Of a DNA stretch of 64,000 nt, positions 8,176 through 16,238 are shown in pieces. A program made the translations under genes and the position numbers. The stretch spans positions 1 to 64,000 of the forward strand of contig NZ_JAUYNW010000011.1 in the NCBI RefSeq assembly GCF_030698145.1. Reading direction: 5' to 3'. Positions within the stretch are counted from its first letter, which is position 1. Each line of letters opens with the position of its first letter. Source of the stretch: Phenylobacterium sp. (lineage in GTDB: Bacteria; Pseudomonadota; Alphaproteobacteria; Caulobacterales; Caulobacteraceae). The notes beneath the pieces were generated by a model, which worked only from the letters and a program-made list of their open reading frames with translations, searched no databases and had not been told where the DNA came from.

Positions 8176-9924
8176 CTATTTCGGCAGGACCAGCTTGGGA
8201 TCGATCGGCCGGGCGCGGTCCTGCGGGGTGGGCGCGTAGCGGACCTCGAAGTGAAGCTGAGTCTCGGAGACCCCGCCGGTCGAGCCGATCATGCCGATCT
8301 GCTGACCCTGGATGATGTCCTGGGTCATCTTCACGTCGACCCGCGCCAGGTGGCCGTAGGCCGTGACCCAGCCGTCCGCATGCTTGATCAGCACCAGGTT
8401 GCCGAAGCCCGGCACCTGGTCGCCCGCATAGACCACGTCGCCGCCGGCCGCGGCGCGGACAGGCTCGCCCGACGAGGCGCGGATATTGACGCCGTCATTG
8501 CGCTGGCCCGTGCCCTTCGGCCCGAAGTCGGAGATCACCTCCCCGCGCACCGGCCAGTTGAAGCGGCCCTTGCCCAGGCTGGCGATCGTGCTGTCGGGGA
8601 CCGGGCCGGAGCTGGGCACCAGGGGCGCCGGGGCCGGACGGCTCGCCGGCGGCGGCGGAGTCGGACGGCTGACCGGCGGAGCGGTCGTCACCGGCGGGGC
8701 GTAGGCGGGCGGCGGGGCCGGGCGGGCCGCTGGCGGCGGTGGCTGGGGCTGGGGCGTCACGACCTGGGGCGGCGGCGTGTAGGCGGGCGGCGGCGGCGCG
8801 GCCGGGCGTGGGGCCGGCGCCTCGGGCCGCGGAGGCGCGGCGACCTGTTCGCGGATCGGTCCGCGATCCTTGTAGCCGCTGGGCAGGGTGAGCTTGCGGC
8901 CCTCCCGCAGGGTCGCCCCGACCTTCATGTCGTTGGCGGCGGCGAGCGCCTTGGCGGTGACGCCGAAGCGTTTGGCCACCAGGGCCATGGTGTCGTCATC
9001 GCCCACCACATAGGCCTTGGCCGTGGTCTTGGGGCCCTTCAGCTTCTGGCCGGGCTGCAAGGCGTATGGCGATTTCAGCTTGTTGTCGTCGGCGAGCTGC
9101 TTGCGATCGGTCTCGAGCTGGCGGGCGATGGCGTCGAGATTGTCGCCCTTCTTGACCGTGTAGCTGACGGACGGGCCGGCGACCTCGACCACCTTGCCGG
9201 TGACGCGGCGCACGGTGACGGTCTCGCGCGTGGGTTGGGCCTCGGCGCGCTCCGACGGCGGACGGCGGGTCGGGGTCGCGGGCGTCGGGGCCCTGTCGAC
9301 ATAGGCTTGAGGAAGGACGATCCGGCGGCCGACGTTCAGGCGCGCATTCGGCCCGATGTCGTTGGCCTCGGCCAAGGCCTGGTTGGTCACGCCGAACCGA
9401 CGGGCGATGGCGTAGAGGGTGTCCCCGGGGGCCACCACATAGGCCGTGGCGGTTGAGCCGGTCAGCGGCGTCTTCAGCACCTGACCCGGCCGGAGCGCAT
9501 AGGGCGGGCCCATGCCGTTCGCGTCGGCCAGTTGCTGCAGTCTGACGCCAAGGGTTCGGGCGATCGAGGCGAGATTGTCGCCGCGCTTGACGGTGTAGGT
9601 CTGGTCACCCGAGGGCGTTTCCACCAGCCGCCCGTTGTCGGTCGGTCGCGACGGCGCCTGCGGCGGCGGAGCGGGCGGCGGCGGCAGTTCCCGGGCCGGG
9701 GCGACATAGGGCAGGTTCTGGCTCTGGACCGGCGCGGTCGGGCGCGCGGACGGCGTGTCGTCCTGGACGATCGGAGGCGATGGCGGGGGCGTCGCCGGCG
9801 ACATGGCGGGCGGCGCGGTGCGCACGGGATAACTCGGCTGCGCGGCCTGAGGCAGGCTCTCGCACGCGCTGAGCGCGCTGCCCGCCAATAGAATCAAAGC
9901 CGTTCGCGAAAGGGAAAGCGTCAT
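8176..9924 (-). CDS. dipM: DipM-like lipoprotein: four LysM domains and a degenerate LytM (M23) domain
   Basis: This 582-residue protein has a lipobox LSAC with Cys21, four LysM domains (about 109-153, 161-205, 254-298, 303-348), a Pro-rich linker (355-445) and a C-terminal LytM domain (455-575). The LytM zinc site HxGxD is replaced by Asn476 and Asn480, and the first His of the HxH motif is Gln556, while His525 and His558 remain. It should therefore not be an active endopeptidase. Caulobacter DipM has the same architecture and is known as a non-catalytic regulator of autolysins at the division site. The ATG at 9924 is preceded by CGGAG. The lipobox may differ from the Caulobacter protein. 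Confidence 0.85.
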   Translation of the reverse strand: MTLSLSRTALILLAGSALSACESLPQAAQPSYPVRTAPPAMSPATPPPSPPIVQDDTPSARPTAPVQSQNLPYVAPARELPPPPAPPPQAPSRPTDNGRLVETPSGDQTYTVKRGDNLASIARTLGVRLQQLADANGMGPPYALRPGQVLKTPLTGSTATAYVVAPGDTLYAIARRFGVTNQALAEANDIGPNARLNVGRRIVLPQAYVDRAPTPATPTRRPPSERAEAQPTRETVTVRRVTGKVVEVAGPSVSYTVKKGDNLDAIARQLETDRKQLADDNKLKSPYALQPGQKLKGPKTTAKAYVVGDDDTMALVAKRFGVTAKALAAANDMKVGATLREGRKLTLPSGYKDRGPIREQVAAPPRPEAPAPRPAAPPPPAYTPPPQVVTPQPQPPPPAARPAPPPAYAPPVTTAPPVSRPTPPPPASRPAPAPLVPSSGPVPDSTIASLGKGRFNWPVRGEVISDFGPKGTGQRNDGVNIRASSGEPVRAAAGGDVVYAGDQVPGFGNLVLIKHADGWVTAYGHLARVDVKMTQDIIQGQQIGMIGSTGGVSETQLHFEVRYAPTPQDRARPIDPKLVLPK

Positions 9925-9970
9925 CGCCGCTCCGGGAGACAAGGGTCGGAATCAGTCGAGGCGTCTAGGG

Positions 9971-9985
9971 TTAATGATGGGTTAC
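9971..9985. promoter_or_regulatory. CtrA-like box upstream of dipM
   Basis: The sequence TTAATGATGGGTTAC matches the CtrA consensus TTAA-N7-TTAA with one mismatch in the last base. It lies 47 bases upstream of the dipM start. This would place the division regulator under cell-cycle control. A single 8-base degenerate match has some chance of being random, so it is tentative. Confidence 0.4.
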
Positions 9986-10029
9986 GACCGACGCCCAGGC
10001 CACCCCACAAAGTCGTCCGTTCGGGTCGC

Positions 10030-10701
10030 CTAGGGTTCCTTGGCCACGCCGTCGAGCAGCGGAACGAAGCGGACATCGGTCATGGTCTCGACCGTGAACC
10101 CGCCCTTCCCGTCGCCCGTGTAGCGATTCAAGCTTTGAACCGGCCCCCGGCCGATGGGCGCGACCAGCACGCCCGTGGGCTTCAACTGCGAGAGCAACGC
10201 CTTGGGCTCGCCCGGCGCCGCGGCTGTGACCAAAATACGGTCAAAAGGCGCCTGCTCGGGCCAACCCTGCCCGCCGTCGCCGAACCGGGTGATGACGTTG
10301 GTCAGCCCCAGGTGTTTGAACCGCGCCTCGGCCTCACCCATCAGGGTGCGGTACCGCTCCACGGTGTAGACCAGCCGCGCCAGCTTGGAGAGGATGGTGG
10401 TCTGGTAGCCGGAGCCGGTGCCGATCTCCAGCACCCGCGAGCGCGGCTCCAGCGCCAGGGCCTGGGTCATCAGGCCGACGATGAACGGCTGACTGATGGT
10501 CTGGCCGCAGGCGATCGGCAGGGCCGAGTCCTCGAAGGCGCGCTCCTTGAACAGGTCGGGCGTGAAGAGTTCGCGCGGGGTGGTCTCGATGGCGTTGAGC
10601 ACGGCGGGGTCGCTGACCCCCTGCGAGCGCAGGGACATGACGAGGCGCGCGAGGGCCGCCTTCGCCCCATCCCCATCCTTGTCCGCGTCGTGCTTGGCCA
10701 T
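10030..10701 (-). CDS. pcm: Protein-L-isoaspartate O-methyltransferase
   Basis: This 223-residue SAM-dependent methyltransferase repairs isoaspartyl residues in aged proteins. The family signature is clear: PRELFTPDLFKERAFEDSALPIACGQTISQP, then the SAM-binding EIGTGSGYQTTILSKL and LVYTVER, and DRILVTAAAPGEPKALLSQL. The ATG at 10701 starts 8 bases beyond the surE stop on the same strand. pcm next to surE is a widespread pairing. The C-terminal region carries VRFVPLLDG as expected. Confidence 0.95.
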   Translation of the reverse strand: MAKHDADKDGDGAKAALARLVMSLRSQGVSDPAVLNAIETTPRELFTPDLFKERAFEDSALPIACGQTISQPFIVGLMTQALALEPRSRVLEIGTGSGYQTTILSKLARLVYTVERYRTLMGEAEARFKHLGLTNVITRFGDGGQGWPEQAPFDRILVTAAAPGEPKALLSQLKPTGVLVAPIGRGPVQSLNRYTGDGKGGFTVETMTDVRFVPLLDGVAKEP

Positions 10702-10709
10702 GGGTCGCC

Positions 10710-11486
10710 TCAAGCCTTCGGCGGCGCGCCGCCCAGGACGCCCTTCAGGCGATGCACCGTTTCGGCGTGAGTCAGGTCGATGTGCAAGGGGGTCACGGAA
10801 ATTCGACCTTCATAGATGGCCGCCAGGTCGGTGCCGGGAGCCGGCTTGGAGCGTTCCTGGCGGAAGCCCATCCAGTAATAGTCCCGATCGCGCAGGTCGG
10901 TTCGCTTCTCGGCGTGACGAACCGCCACATCCCGGAAGGTCTGACGCGTCACCTCAACCTCCACGATCTCCGCGATCGGCCGGGCCGGGAAATTGACGTT
11001 CATGATCACGCCGGCGGGCCAGCCGGTCTCGAACAGCTTGCGCACTATGCCGGGACCGAAGTGCTCGGCCGGGGCGAACAGGTCCTGGTCGTCCACCGGC
11101 CAGTTGGTGGCCGACAGCGCGATGGAGGGCACGCCCAGGGCCATGCCCTCGATGGCGCCGGCGACGGTGCCCGACAGGGTGACATCCTCGGCGAGGTTGG
11201 CGCCGCGATTGACCCCAGACAGCACCAGGTCAGGCTTCAAGCCGCCCATCAGCTCGTGGATCGCCAGCATGACGCAGTCGGTGGGCGTGCCGGTGGTGGC
11301 GAAGCGGCGCGGGTCCAGAGTGCGCACCCGGATCGGGTCGGAGAGGGTGAGCGCGCGGCTGGCGCCCGACTGCTCGTATTCCGGCGCGCAGATCCAGATG
11401 TCGTCGGTGAGCACGCGAGCAATCTTCTCCAACGCGACCAGGCCCTCGGCGTGGATCCCGTCGTCATTGGTGAGGAGGATGCGCAT
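10710..11486 (-). CDS. surE: SurE, 5'/3'-nucleotidase
   Basis: This 258-residue metal-dependent nucleotidase acts on nucleoside monophosphates under stress. It begins with the catalytic [16 protein letters not shown] (Asp8, Asp9) and has APEYEQSGASRALTLS, GTPTDCVMLA, and the conserved PDLVLSGVNRGANLAEDV and YSGTVAGA-type segment (here LSGTVAGAIEG). Its ATG overlaps the serS stop by one base (TGATG) and pcm follows directly, so serS-surE-pcm form one translationally coupled unit. Confidence 0.96.
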   Translation of the reverse strand: MRILLTNDDGIHAEGLVALEKIARVLTDDIWICAPEYEQSGASRALTLSDPIRVRTLDPRRFATTGTPTDCVMLAIHELMGGLKPDLVLSGVNRGANLAEDVTLSGTVAGAIEGMALGVPSIALSATNWPVDDQDLFAPAEHFGPGIVRKLFETGWPAGVIMNVNFPARPIAEIVEVEVTRQTFRDVAVRHAEKRTDLRDRDYYWMGFRQERSKPAPGTDLAAIYEGRISVTPLHIDLTHAETVHRLKGVLGGAPPKA

Positions 11487-12763
11487 CAGGCCCCGCCGAT
11501 GTGGGTCAGACCGGGCAGATAGGGATGCAGCGCCTGGGGAATGGCGATGCGGCCCTTCTCGTCCTGATAGTTCTCCATCACCGCGACCAAGGTGCGGCCG
11601 ACGGCCAGGCCCGAACCGTTGAGGGTGTGGACGTAACGGGTGCCCTTCTCGCCGGCCTTCTTCGTCCGCGCGTCCATGCGCCGGGCTTGGAAGTCGCCGG
11701 TGTTGGAGCAGGAGCTGATCTCGCGGTAGCGGCCCTCCGAGGGGATCCAGACCTCCAGGTCGTAGGTCTTGCGCGCGCCGAAGCCCATGTCGCCGGTGCA
11801 GAGCATCATGGTCCGGTGCGGCAGCTCCAGCGCCTTCAGCACGGCCTCGGCGCAGCCCACCATCCGCTCGTGCTCGGCCTCGGACTCCTCGGGCGCGGTG
11901 ATCGAGACCAGCTCGACCTTGTAGAACTGGTGCTGGCGGATCATCCCGCGGGTGTCGCGGCCCGAGGCCCCGGCCTCCGACCGAAAGCAGGCCGTCAGCG
12001 CCGTCAGGCGAAGCGGCAGCTCTTCCTCGGCGATGATCTGGCCCATGACCATACTGGTCAGCGGGACCTCGGCCGTCGGGATCAGCCAGCGGCCGTCGGT
12101 GGTCCGGAACAGATCGTCGGCGAACTTCGGCAGCTTGTCGGTGCCATAGGCCGCCGCGTCGTTCACAAGCAGCGGTGGCGAGACCTCCAGGTAGCCGTGC
12201 TCCTGGGTCTGCATGTCCAGCATGAACTGGCCAAGCGCGCGCTCTAGACGGGCGATCTGGCCCTTCAGCACCACGAAGCGCGCGCCGCTCATGCGGGCGG
12301 CCGCCTCGAAGTCGATCATCCCCAGGTTCTCGCCGAGATCGACGTGGTCCTTGGGGTTGGCGATGGCGAAGGGCTCGCCCCAGCGGCGCACCTCCACATT
12401 GTCGTGTTCGCTCTCGCCGGCGGGCACGTCGGGGAACGGTATGTTGGGGAGCTGGGCCAGCAGGTCCTGCAGGGCCTCCGAGGTGGCCTTCTCGACCTCG
12501 GCCTGCTCGACCAGCACGCCCTTCACCGCCTCGACCTCGCCCATCAGGCGCTGAGCCTCGGCCTCGTCCTTCTGGGCCTTGGCCTGGCCGATCAACTTCG
12601 AGGCGTTGTTGCGGACGGCCTGGGCCTCCTGCAGCGCCATCTGCGCGGCGCGCACCCTGGCGTCGAGCGCCACGGCCTCAGCGGCGGCCCCGGAACGGCC
12701 CTTCGCAGCCCAGGCTTTCTCGTAAAGCTCAGGGTTTTCGCGAATGGCTCGAATGTCGTGCAT
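11486..12763 (-). CDS. serS: Seryl-tRNA synthetase
   Basis: This 425-residue class II aminoacyl-tRNA synthetase charges tRNA-Ser. An N-terminal coiled-coil arm occupies roughly residues 25-105. Motif 2 is seen as [28 protein letters not shown] and motif 3 as [20 protein letters not shown]. The C-terminus ends with LHPYLPGL. It is the first gene of the serS-surE-pcm unit and has a 226-base region upstream that includes a repeat element. Confidence 0.97.
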   Translation of the reverse strand: MHDIRAIRENPELYEKAWAAKGRSGAAAEAVALDARVRAAQMALQEAQAVRNNASKLIGQAKAQKDEAEAQRLMGEVEAVKGVLVEQAEVEKATSEALQDLLAQLPNIPFPDVPAGESEHDNVEVRRWGEPFAIANPKDHVDLGENLGMIDFEAAARMSGARFVVLKGQIARLERALGQFMLDMQTQEHGYLEVSPPLLVNDAAAYGTDKLPKFADDLFRTTDGRWLIPTAEVPLTSMVMGQIIAEEELPLRLTALTACFRSEAGASGRDTRGMIRQHQFYKVELVSITAPEESEAEHERMVGCAEAVLKALELPHRTMMLCTGDMGFGARKTYDLEVWIPSEGRYREISSCSNTGDFQARRMDARTKKAGEKGTRYVHTLNGSGLAVGRTLVAVMENYQDEKGRIAIPQALHPYLPGLTHIGGA

Positions 12764-12849
12764 GGCTCTGCCGCTGGTGGGGGTTAGGCGGCTTTCTCTA
12801 GAGCGCGTTGGCTATGGGGCCAACCCCTAGCCGTCGTACCGTGACCAGA

Positions 12850-12980
12850 TGCTCCCTCACTGGGGGAGCTGTCAGCAAAGCTGACTGAGGGGGACTTTGA
12901 CTCGCTCTTGCGCGCTTCAACCACCTCCACCGCTTCGCGGTCCCCCTCCCCCAAATCGCGCTGCGCGCTGGGGGAGGAAC
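12850..12980. repeat. REP-like intergenic palindromic repeat
   Basis: Between the tatC stop and the serS start lies a stretch made of inverted modules. A CTCCC...GGGGGAG stem (12852-12868) is followed by GTCAGC/GCTGAC (12871-12876 with 12880-12885). On the far side is an 8-bp stem CTCCCCCA/TGGGGGAG (12946-12953 with 12969-12976) enclosing GCGC-rich bases. The alternation of CTCCCCC with GGGGGAG and a GTCAGC core is a common multicopy intergenic element in Caulobacter- and Sphingomonas-type genomes. It could fold in the tatC 3' end. Only one copy is inside the window. Confidence 0.6.
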
Positions 12981-12989
12981 TGGGCGGTG

Positions 12990-13916
12990 CTAGACCGGAA
13001 CGATGTCGGTCCCCGTCTCGTCCTCGCGGCGGCGCGAGCGCTCGATCAGGCGCACGCACCAGATCGAGATTTCGTAGAGCAGGATGATCGGCAGGGCGAG
13101 CATGGTTTGGCTGATCGGGTCAGGCGGGGTGACCACCGCGGCGACCACGAAGACCGCGACGATGGCGTAGCGGCGGCCGGCCTTGAGCATGTCGGACGAG
13201 ACGATGCCGGCCATGCCCAGCAGAGTCAGCACCACCGGGAGCTGGAAGCAGAGTCCGAAAGCCAGCAACAGGGTGGTGACCAGGCTGAGATAGTCCGAGA
13301 CCTTGGGCAGGAGTTGCACCGAGACCTGGGCGTCGACGATCTGCTGGCTCAAGGAAAACCACAGAACGAACGGCAGGATGATGTAATAGACCAGCCCCGC
13401 CCCCATCAGGAACAGGGTGGGCGAGGCCAGCAGGAACGGCACGAAGGCCTTGCGCTCGCGCTTGTAGAGGCCCGGCGCCACGAAGCCGTAGACCTGCCAG
13501 GCCAGCACCGGGAAGGTCAGGACCACCGCCCCGAACCCGGCCAGCTTCAGCTTGGTGAAGAAGAACTCCAGCGGCGCCGTGAAGATCAGGTTGAGCTTGT
13601 CGCCCTCGGCGCTGGCCGGGACCTCGCGGGCGCCGATCAGGGCCAGGAACAGGTCCCGCGTGCCGGCGAAGAACTGGACGATGTCGAAGCCGCCGGCCTG
13701 CTGGGCATGGGCCACCTTCTCGGCGGCCAGCAGTTGCGAGGCGATGGCGAAGGGGTGCAGCAGGAACCGGTAGATCGGCTCGGAGAAGCCGAAACAGACC
13801 GCGAACCCGACGAGCAAGGCGCCGACGCAGATGATGAGGCGCGAGCGAAGCTCGACCAGATGATCGAGCAGCGGCGCCCGGGAGGCCTCGATGTCGTCGT
13901 CGTGGTCGTCGCTCAC
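12990..13916 (-). CDS. tatC: TatC, twin-arginine translocase receptor subunit
   Basis: This 308-residue protein has six membrane segments and recognises twin-arginine signal peptides with TatB. The family core is visible: APLLDHLVELRSRLII at the start, LAWQVYGFVAPGLYKRERKAFVPF, and FGLCFQLPVVLTLLGMAGIV. The start is a GTG at 13916 that overlaps the tatB stop by four bases. An insert between the first two helices (roughly residues 55-100) is longer than in E. coli TatC. It is the last gene of tatA-tatB-tatC. Confidence 0.96.
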   Translation of the reverse strand: MSDDHDDDIEASRAPLLDHLVELRSRLIICVGALLVGFAVCFGFSEPIYRFLLHPFAIASQLLAAEKVAHAQQAGGFDIVQFFAGTRDLFLALIGAREVPASAEGDKLNLIFTAPLEFFFTKLKLAGFGAVVLTFPVLAWQVYGFVAPGLYKRERKAFVPFLLASPTLFLMGAGLVYYIILPFVLWFSLSQQIVDAQVSVQLLPKVSDYLSLVTTLLLAFGLCFQLPVVLTLLGMAGIVSSDMLKAGRRYAIVAVFVVAAVVTPPDPISQTMLALPIILLYEISIWCVRLIERSRRREDETGTDIVPV

Positions 13917-14422
13917 GCCTTGGCTCCGGCCTTGGCGGGCTTGCGGGGCGCGGCGTCCTTGGGCTTGGCCGCCTTGGGCTGAGCGGGGGCGGCCTTGGTC
14001 GTCTTAGGCTTGTCCGGCGTCTTGCGCGCCCTCGGCTTGGCTTCCTCGACGATCTGGGTTATCTCGACGCCGCCGGACGCGGGGCTCGAGGCCATGGCCG
14101 GCGAGAAGCTCACGTCGCCCCCCTGCAGGCTGTTGCCGATCTCATGGAAGACCTGGTCGACGTGGGCGTTGGACGCCTCGAAGGCGGCGGTCTCGGCGGT
14201 CTGGCCCTTGCGCATGGCCTCGACCTCCTTGCGCAGCTCGTCCAGCTCGGACTGGCGGGCCATCTCGTCGAAACTGGCGCGGAACTCGTTGGCCATGCCC
14301 CGCAGCTTGGCGGTGAACTGGCCCAGTTTGCGCAGCATGAGGGGCAGGTCCTTGGGCCCGACCACGATCAGGGCGACCGCGGCGATGACCAGGAGTTCCA
14401 AACCGCCGACTTCGGGAAGCAT
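13913..14422 (-). CDS. tatB: TatB, twin-arginine translocase subunit
   Basis: This 169-residue protein has a short periplasmic start, the membrane helix and hinge MLPEVGGLELLVIAAVALIVVGPKDLP, an amphipathic helix with LRKLGQFTAKLRGMANEFR, and a Lys/Ala/Pro-rich cytoplasmic tail. The glutamate early in the membrane helix and the VVGPKDLP motif distinguish it from TatA. I use the ATG at 14422 rather than a TTG further upstream, because it gives the normal TatB N-terminus. A stable hairpin separates it from tatA. Confidence 0.94.
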   Translation of the reverse strand: MLPEVGGLELLVIAAVALIVVGPKDLPLMLRKLGQFTAKLRGMANEFRASFDEMARQSELDELRKEVEAMRKGQTAETAAFEASNAHVDQVFHEIGNSLQGGDVSFSPAMASSPASGGVEITQIVEEAKPRARKTPDKPKTTKAAPAQPKAAKPKDAAPRKPAKAGAKA

Positions 14423-14444
14423 CAGACGTCGCCTAAACAAGTAA

Positions 14445-14472
14445 GCCCGCGCCGATCAAGACCGGCGCGGGC
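14445..14472 (-). terminator. Hairpin between tatA and tatB, possible attenuator
   Basis: A perfect 10-bp GC-rich stem (14445-14454 with 14463-14472) with an 8-base loop lies in the 72-base gap between the tatA stop and the tatB start. On the minus strand it is followed by TTACTTGTTT, a weak U-tract. It could be a partial terminator or an mRNA end that lets tatA be made in excess over tatBC. That function is inferred from position only. Confidence 0.55.
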
Positions 14473-14494
14473 GAATTTCGCCGACCCCGTGGGG

Positions 14495-14698
14495 TCAGCC
14501 GCGGGCTTCGTCCTTCTCGGACTTCGGCAGGGGCTTGGAGGCGTCGGCCGTGGTCGGCTCATCCTTCAGCCCGTCGCGGAAGGCGCGGATGCCCTTGGCC
14601 GCGTCGCCCATGATGCCCGACAGCTTGCCGCGGCCGCCGAACAGCAGCGCGACCACCGCGATGACGATGACCCAGTGAATCCAACTCATTGCGCCCAT
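14495..14698 (-). CDS. tatA: TatA, twin-arginine translocase pore subunit
   Basis: This 67-residue protein has one N-terminal membrane helix ([17 protein letters not shown]) followed by the Gly-rich hinge and amphipathic helix [27 protein letters not shown] and a charged tail. The FG motif at the helix end and short length fit TatA. AAGGAG lies 10 bases upstream of the ATG at 14698, which supports that start over the ATG three codons in. It heads the tatABC operon; scpB lies 92 bases upstream on the same strand. Confidence 0.94.
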   Translation of the reverse strand: MGAMSWIHWVIVIAVVALLFGGRGKLSGIMGDAAKGIRAFRDGLKDEPTTADASKPLPKSEKDEARG

Positions 14699-14790
14699 GG
14701 CGACAAAACTCCTTCACGTCGGCGACGCCGCGCGTCCGCCCCTCGTTGCCCGAGAATATAGTCAGTCGCGGGGCAAAGCGCCAACGCGTC

Positions 14791-15435
14791 CTAACGCCCC
14801 TGCTCTTCCTCACCCAGGAAGTCTGTATGAAATTCGGGCGCCTCGCCGTCCTCAATGGGGTCTTCGTCGAGAATTCCCCCGCCCGGCGCGGGTACGGCGA
14901 AGTCCGGCGGCAGGTCCAGGCTGAGCAGACCGGCCGCGCGCATGTCGGCCGCGCCCGGCAGGTCCGACAGGGTCGCCAGGCCGTAGTGCTCGAGAAAGGC
15001 GTCGGTCGTGCCGTAGGTGACCGGGCGGCCCGGCGTGCGGCGACGGCCGCGCATCCGTACCAGGCCGAGCTCCAGCAGGACGTCCAGGGTGCCCCGGCTG
15101 GCCTGCACGCCCCGCACCGCCTCGATCTCGGCGCGGGTCACCGGCTGGTGGTAGGCGATGATAGCCAGGGTCTCCTGCGCGGCCTTTGACAAGCGGCGCG
15201 GCTCCTCGCGCTCCTCGGTCATCAGGAAAGCCAGGTCGGCGGCGGTCTGGAACCGCCAGCGGTCGGCCACGCAGGCCAGTTCGACCCCCCTACCCTCGTA
15301 GGTCTGGGCCAAGCCCGCGATGGCGGCCTCGATGTCCGCTCCCTGCGGCAGGCGCTTGGCCAGGTCGTCCAGGCTGAGCGGGCCGGCGGCGGCGAACAGA
15401 AGCGCCTCGACCTGGCGTTCGGTCGTCGTGGTCAT
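14791..15435 (-). CDS. scpB: ScpB, segregation and condensation protein B
   Basis: This 214-residue protein is the winged-helix partner of ScpA in the SMC condensin complex that compacts chromosomes. It shows TERQVEALLFAAAGPLSLDDLAKRL at the start, RLSKAAQETLAIIAYHQPVTRAEIEAVRGV in the middle and a second winged helix with PGRPVTYGTTDAFLEHYGL. The acidic tail is typical. Its ATG overlaps the scpA stop by four bases (ATGA), so the pair is translationally coupled. Confidence 0.95.
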   Translation of the reverse strand: MTTTTERQVEALLFAAAGPLSLDDLAKRLPQGADIEAAIAGLAQTYEGRGVELACVADRWRFQTAADLAFLMTEEREEPRRLSKAAQETLAIIAYHQPVTRAEIEAVRGVQASRGTLDVLLELGLVRMRGRRRTPGRPVTYGTTDAFLEHYGLATLSDLPGAADMRAAGLLSLDLPPDFAVPAPGGGILDEDPIEDGEAPEFHTDFLGEEEQGR

Positions 15436-16238
15436 GCCGCGGCCCGCTTGCGGGCGCGCATGTAGAGGTCGGCGAAGGCCTCCATCTGGCGGATGTCCAT
15501 GGCGCCTTCCTTGACCAGCTCAAGGCCCGCCGAAAGCGTCGAGGCCGTGTAGGAGGCCTGGCTCGGTCCGTCGCCGGAGGGCTTGAGCGGCGCGACGCCC
15601 GAGAGCGGGGTCCATCGGTCGAGGTCGGGCAGCATGTGGCGCAGGCGCTCGCGGGCGTCTTCCAGCGGATAGGCCTGGGGCGCGCGCGGGGTGTAATGAC
15701 GGCCCTGTTCCTTGCGACGCTGGTCGATATAGGCGCTCATCAGGCCGTAGAGATCGCCTTCCAACCGGGTCGAGGGGATCACCTTGATGGCCTGGGGATC
15801 GCCGCGGACGAAGACTTCCTGGCGCAGCTTGGGCCGGTCGCGGAGTTCCTCGGAGGCCTTGCGCATGGCGTCGAGCTTGGCCAGACGGAAGGCGAGCTGG
15901 GCCGCCATCTCTTCAGCCGGCGGCTCCTCCGCCTTGGGCCGTTCGGGCTTGGGCAGCAGCAGGCGCGACTTGAGGTAGGCCAGCCATGAGGCCATCACCA
16001 GATAGTCGGCCGCCAGCGAGAAGCGCACGCGGCGGGCCTGTTGGACGAAGATCAGGTACTGCTCGGCCAGCTTCAGGATCGAGAGCTGCATCAGGTCGAC
16101 CTTCTGCGTGCGCGCCAGCGCCAGCAGCACGTGGAGCGGGCCTTCATAGCCGTCCAGGTCGATGATCAGGGCCTCGCCGTCCTCGGCCGCGGTGGTGGCG
16201 GCCTCGAAGTCGAGATTGGGCTGGAAGGTGTTGCTCAT
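15432..16238 (-). CDS. scpA: ScpA, segregation and condensation protein A (kleisin)
   Basis: This 268-residue kleisin bridges the SMC heads. The N-terminal LIIDLDGYEGPLHVLLALARTQKVDLMQLSILKLAEQYL and ADYLVMASWLAYLKSRLLLP are the conserved SMC-binding helices; the C-terminal winged helix follows. I use the ATG at 16238, which overlaps the nagZ stop in an ATGA; a GTG three codons upstream is less likely. The nagZ-scpA-scpB order with 4-base overlaps is a typical alphaproteobacterial arrangement. Confidence 0.95.
   Translation of the reverse strand: MSNTFQPNLDFEAATTAAEDGEALIIDLDGYEGPLHVLLALARTQKVDLMQLSILKLAEQYLIFVQQARRVRFSLAADYLVMASWLAYLKSRLLLPKPERPKAEEPPAEEMAAQLAFRLAKLDAMRKASEELRDRPKLRQEVFVRGDPQAIKVIPSTRLEGDLYGLMSAYIDQRRKEQGRHYTPRAPQAYPLEDARERLRHMLPDLDRWTPLSGVAPLKPSGDGPSQASYTASTLSAGLELVKEGAMDIRQMEAFADLYMRARKRAAA

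Noticed and set aside
12784..13059. 91-codon minus-strand frame over the repeat between serS and tatC
   Set aside because: It runs through the palindromic repeat and into the tatC 3' end in another frame; no coding signature.
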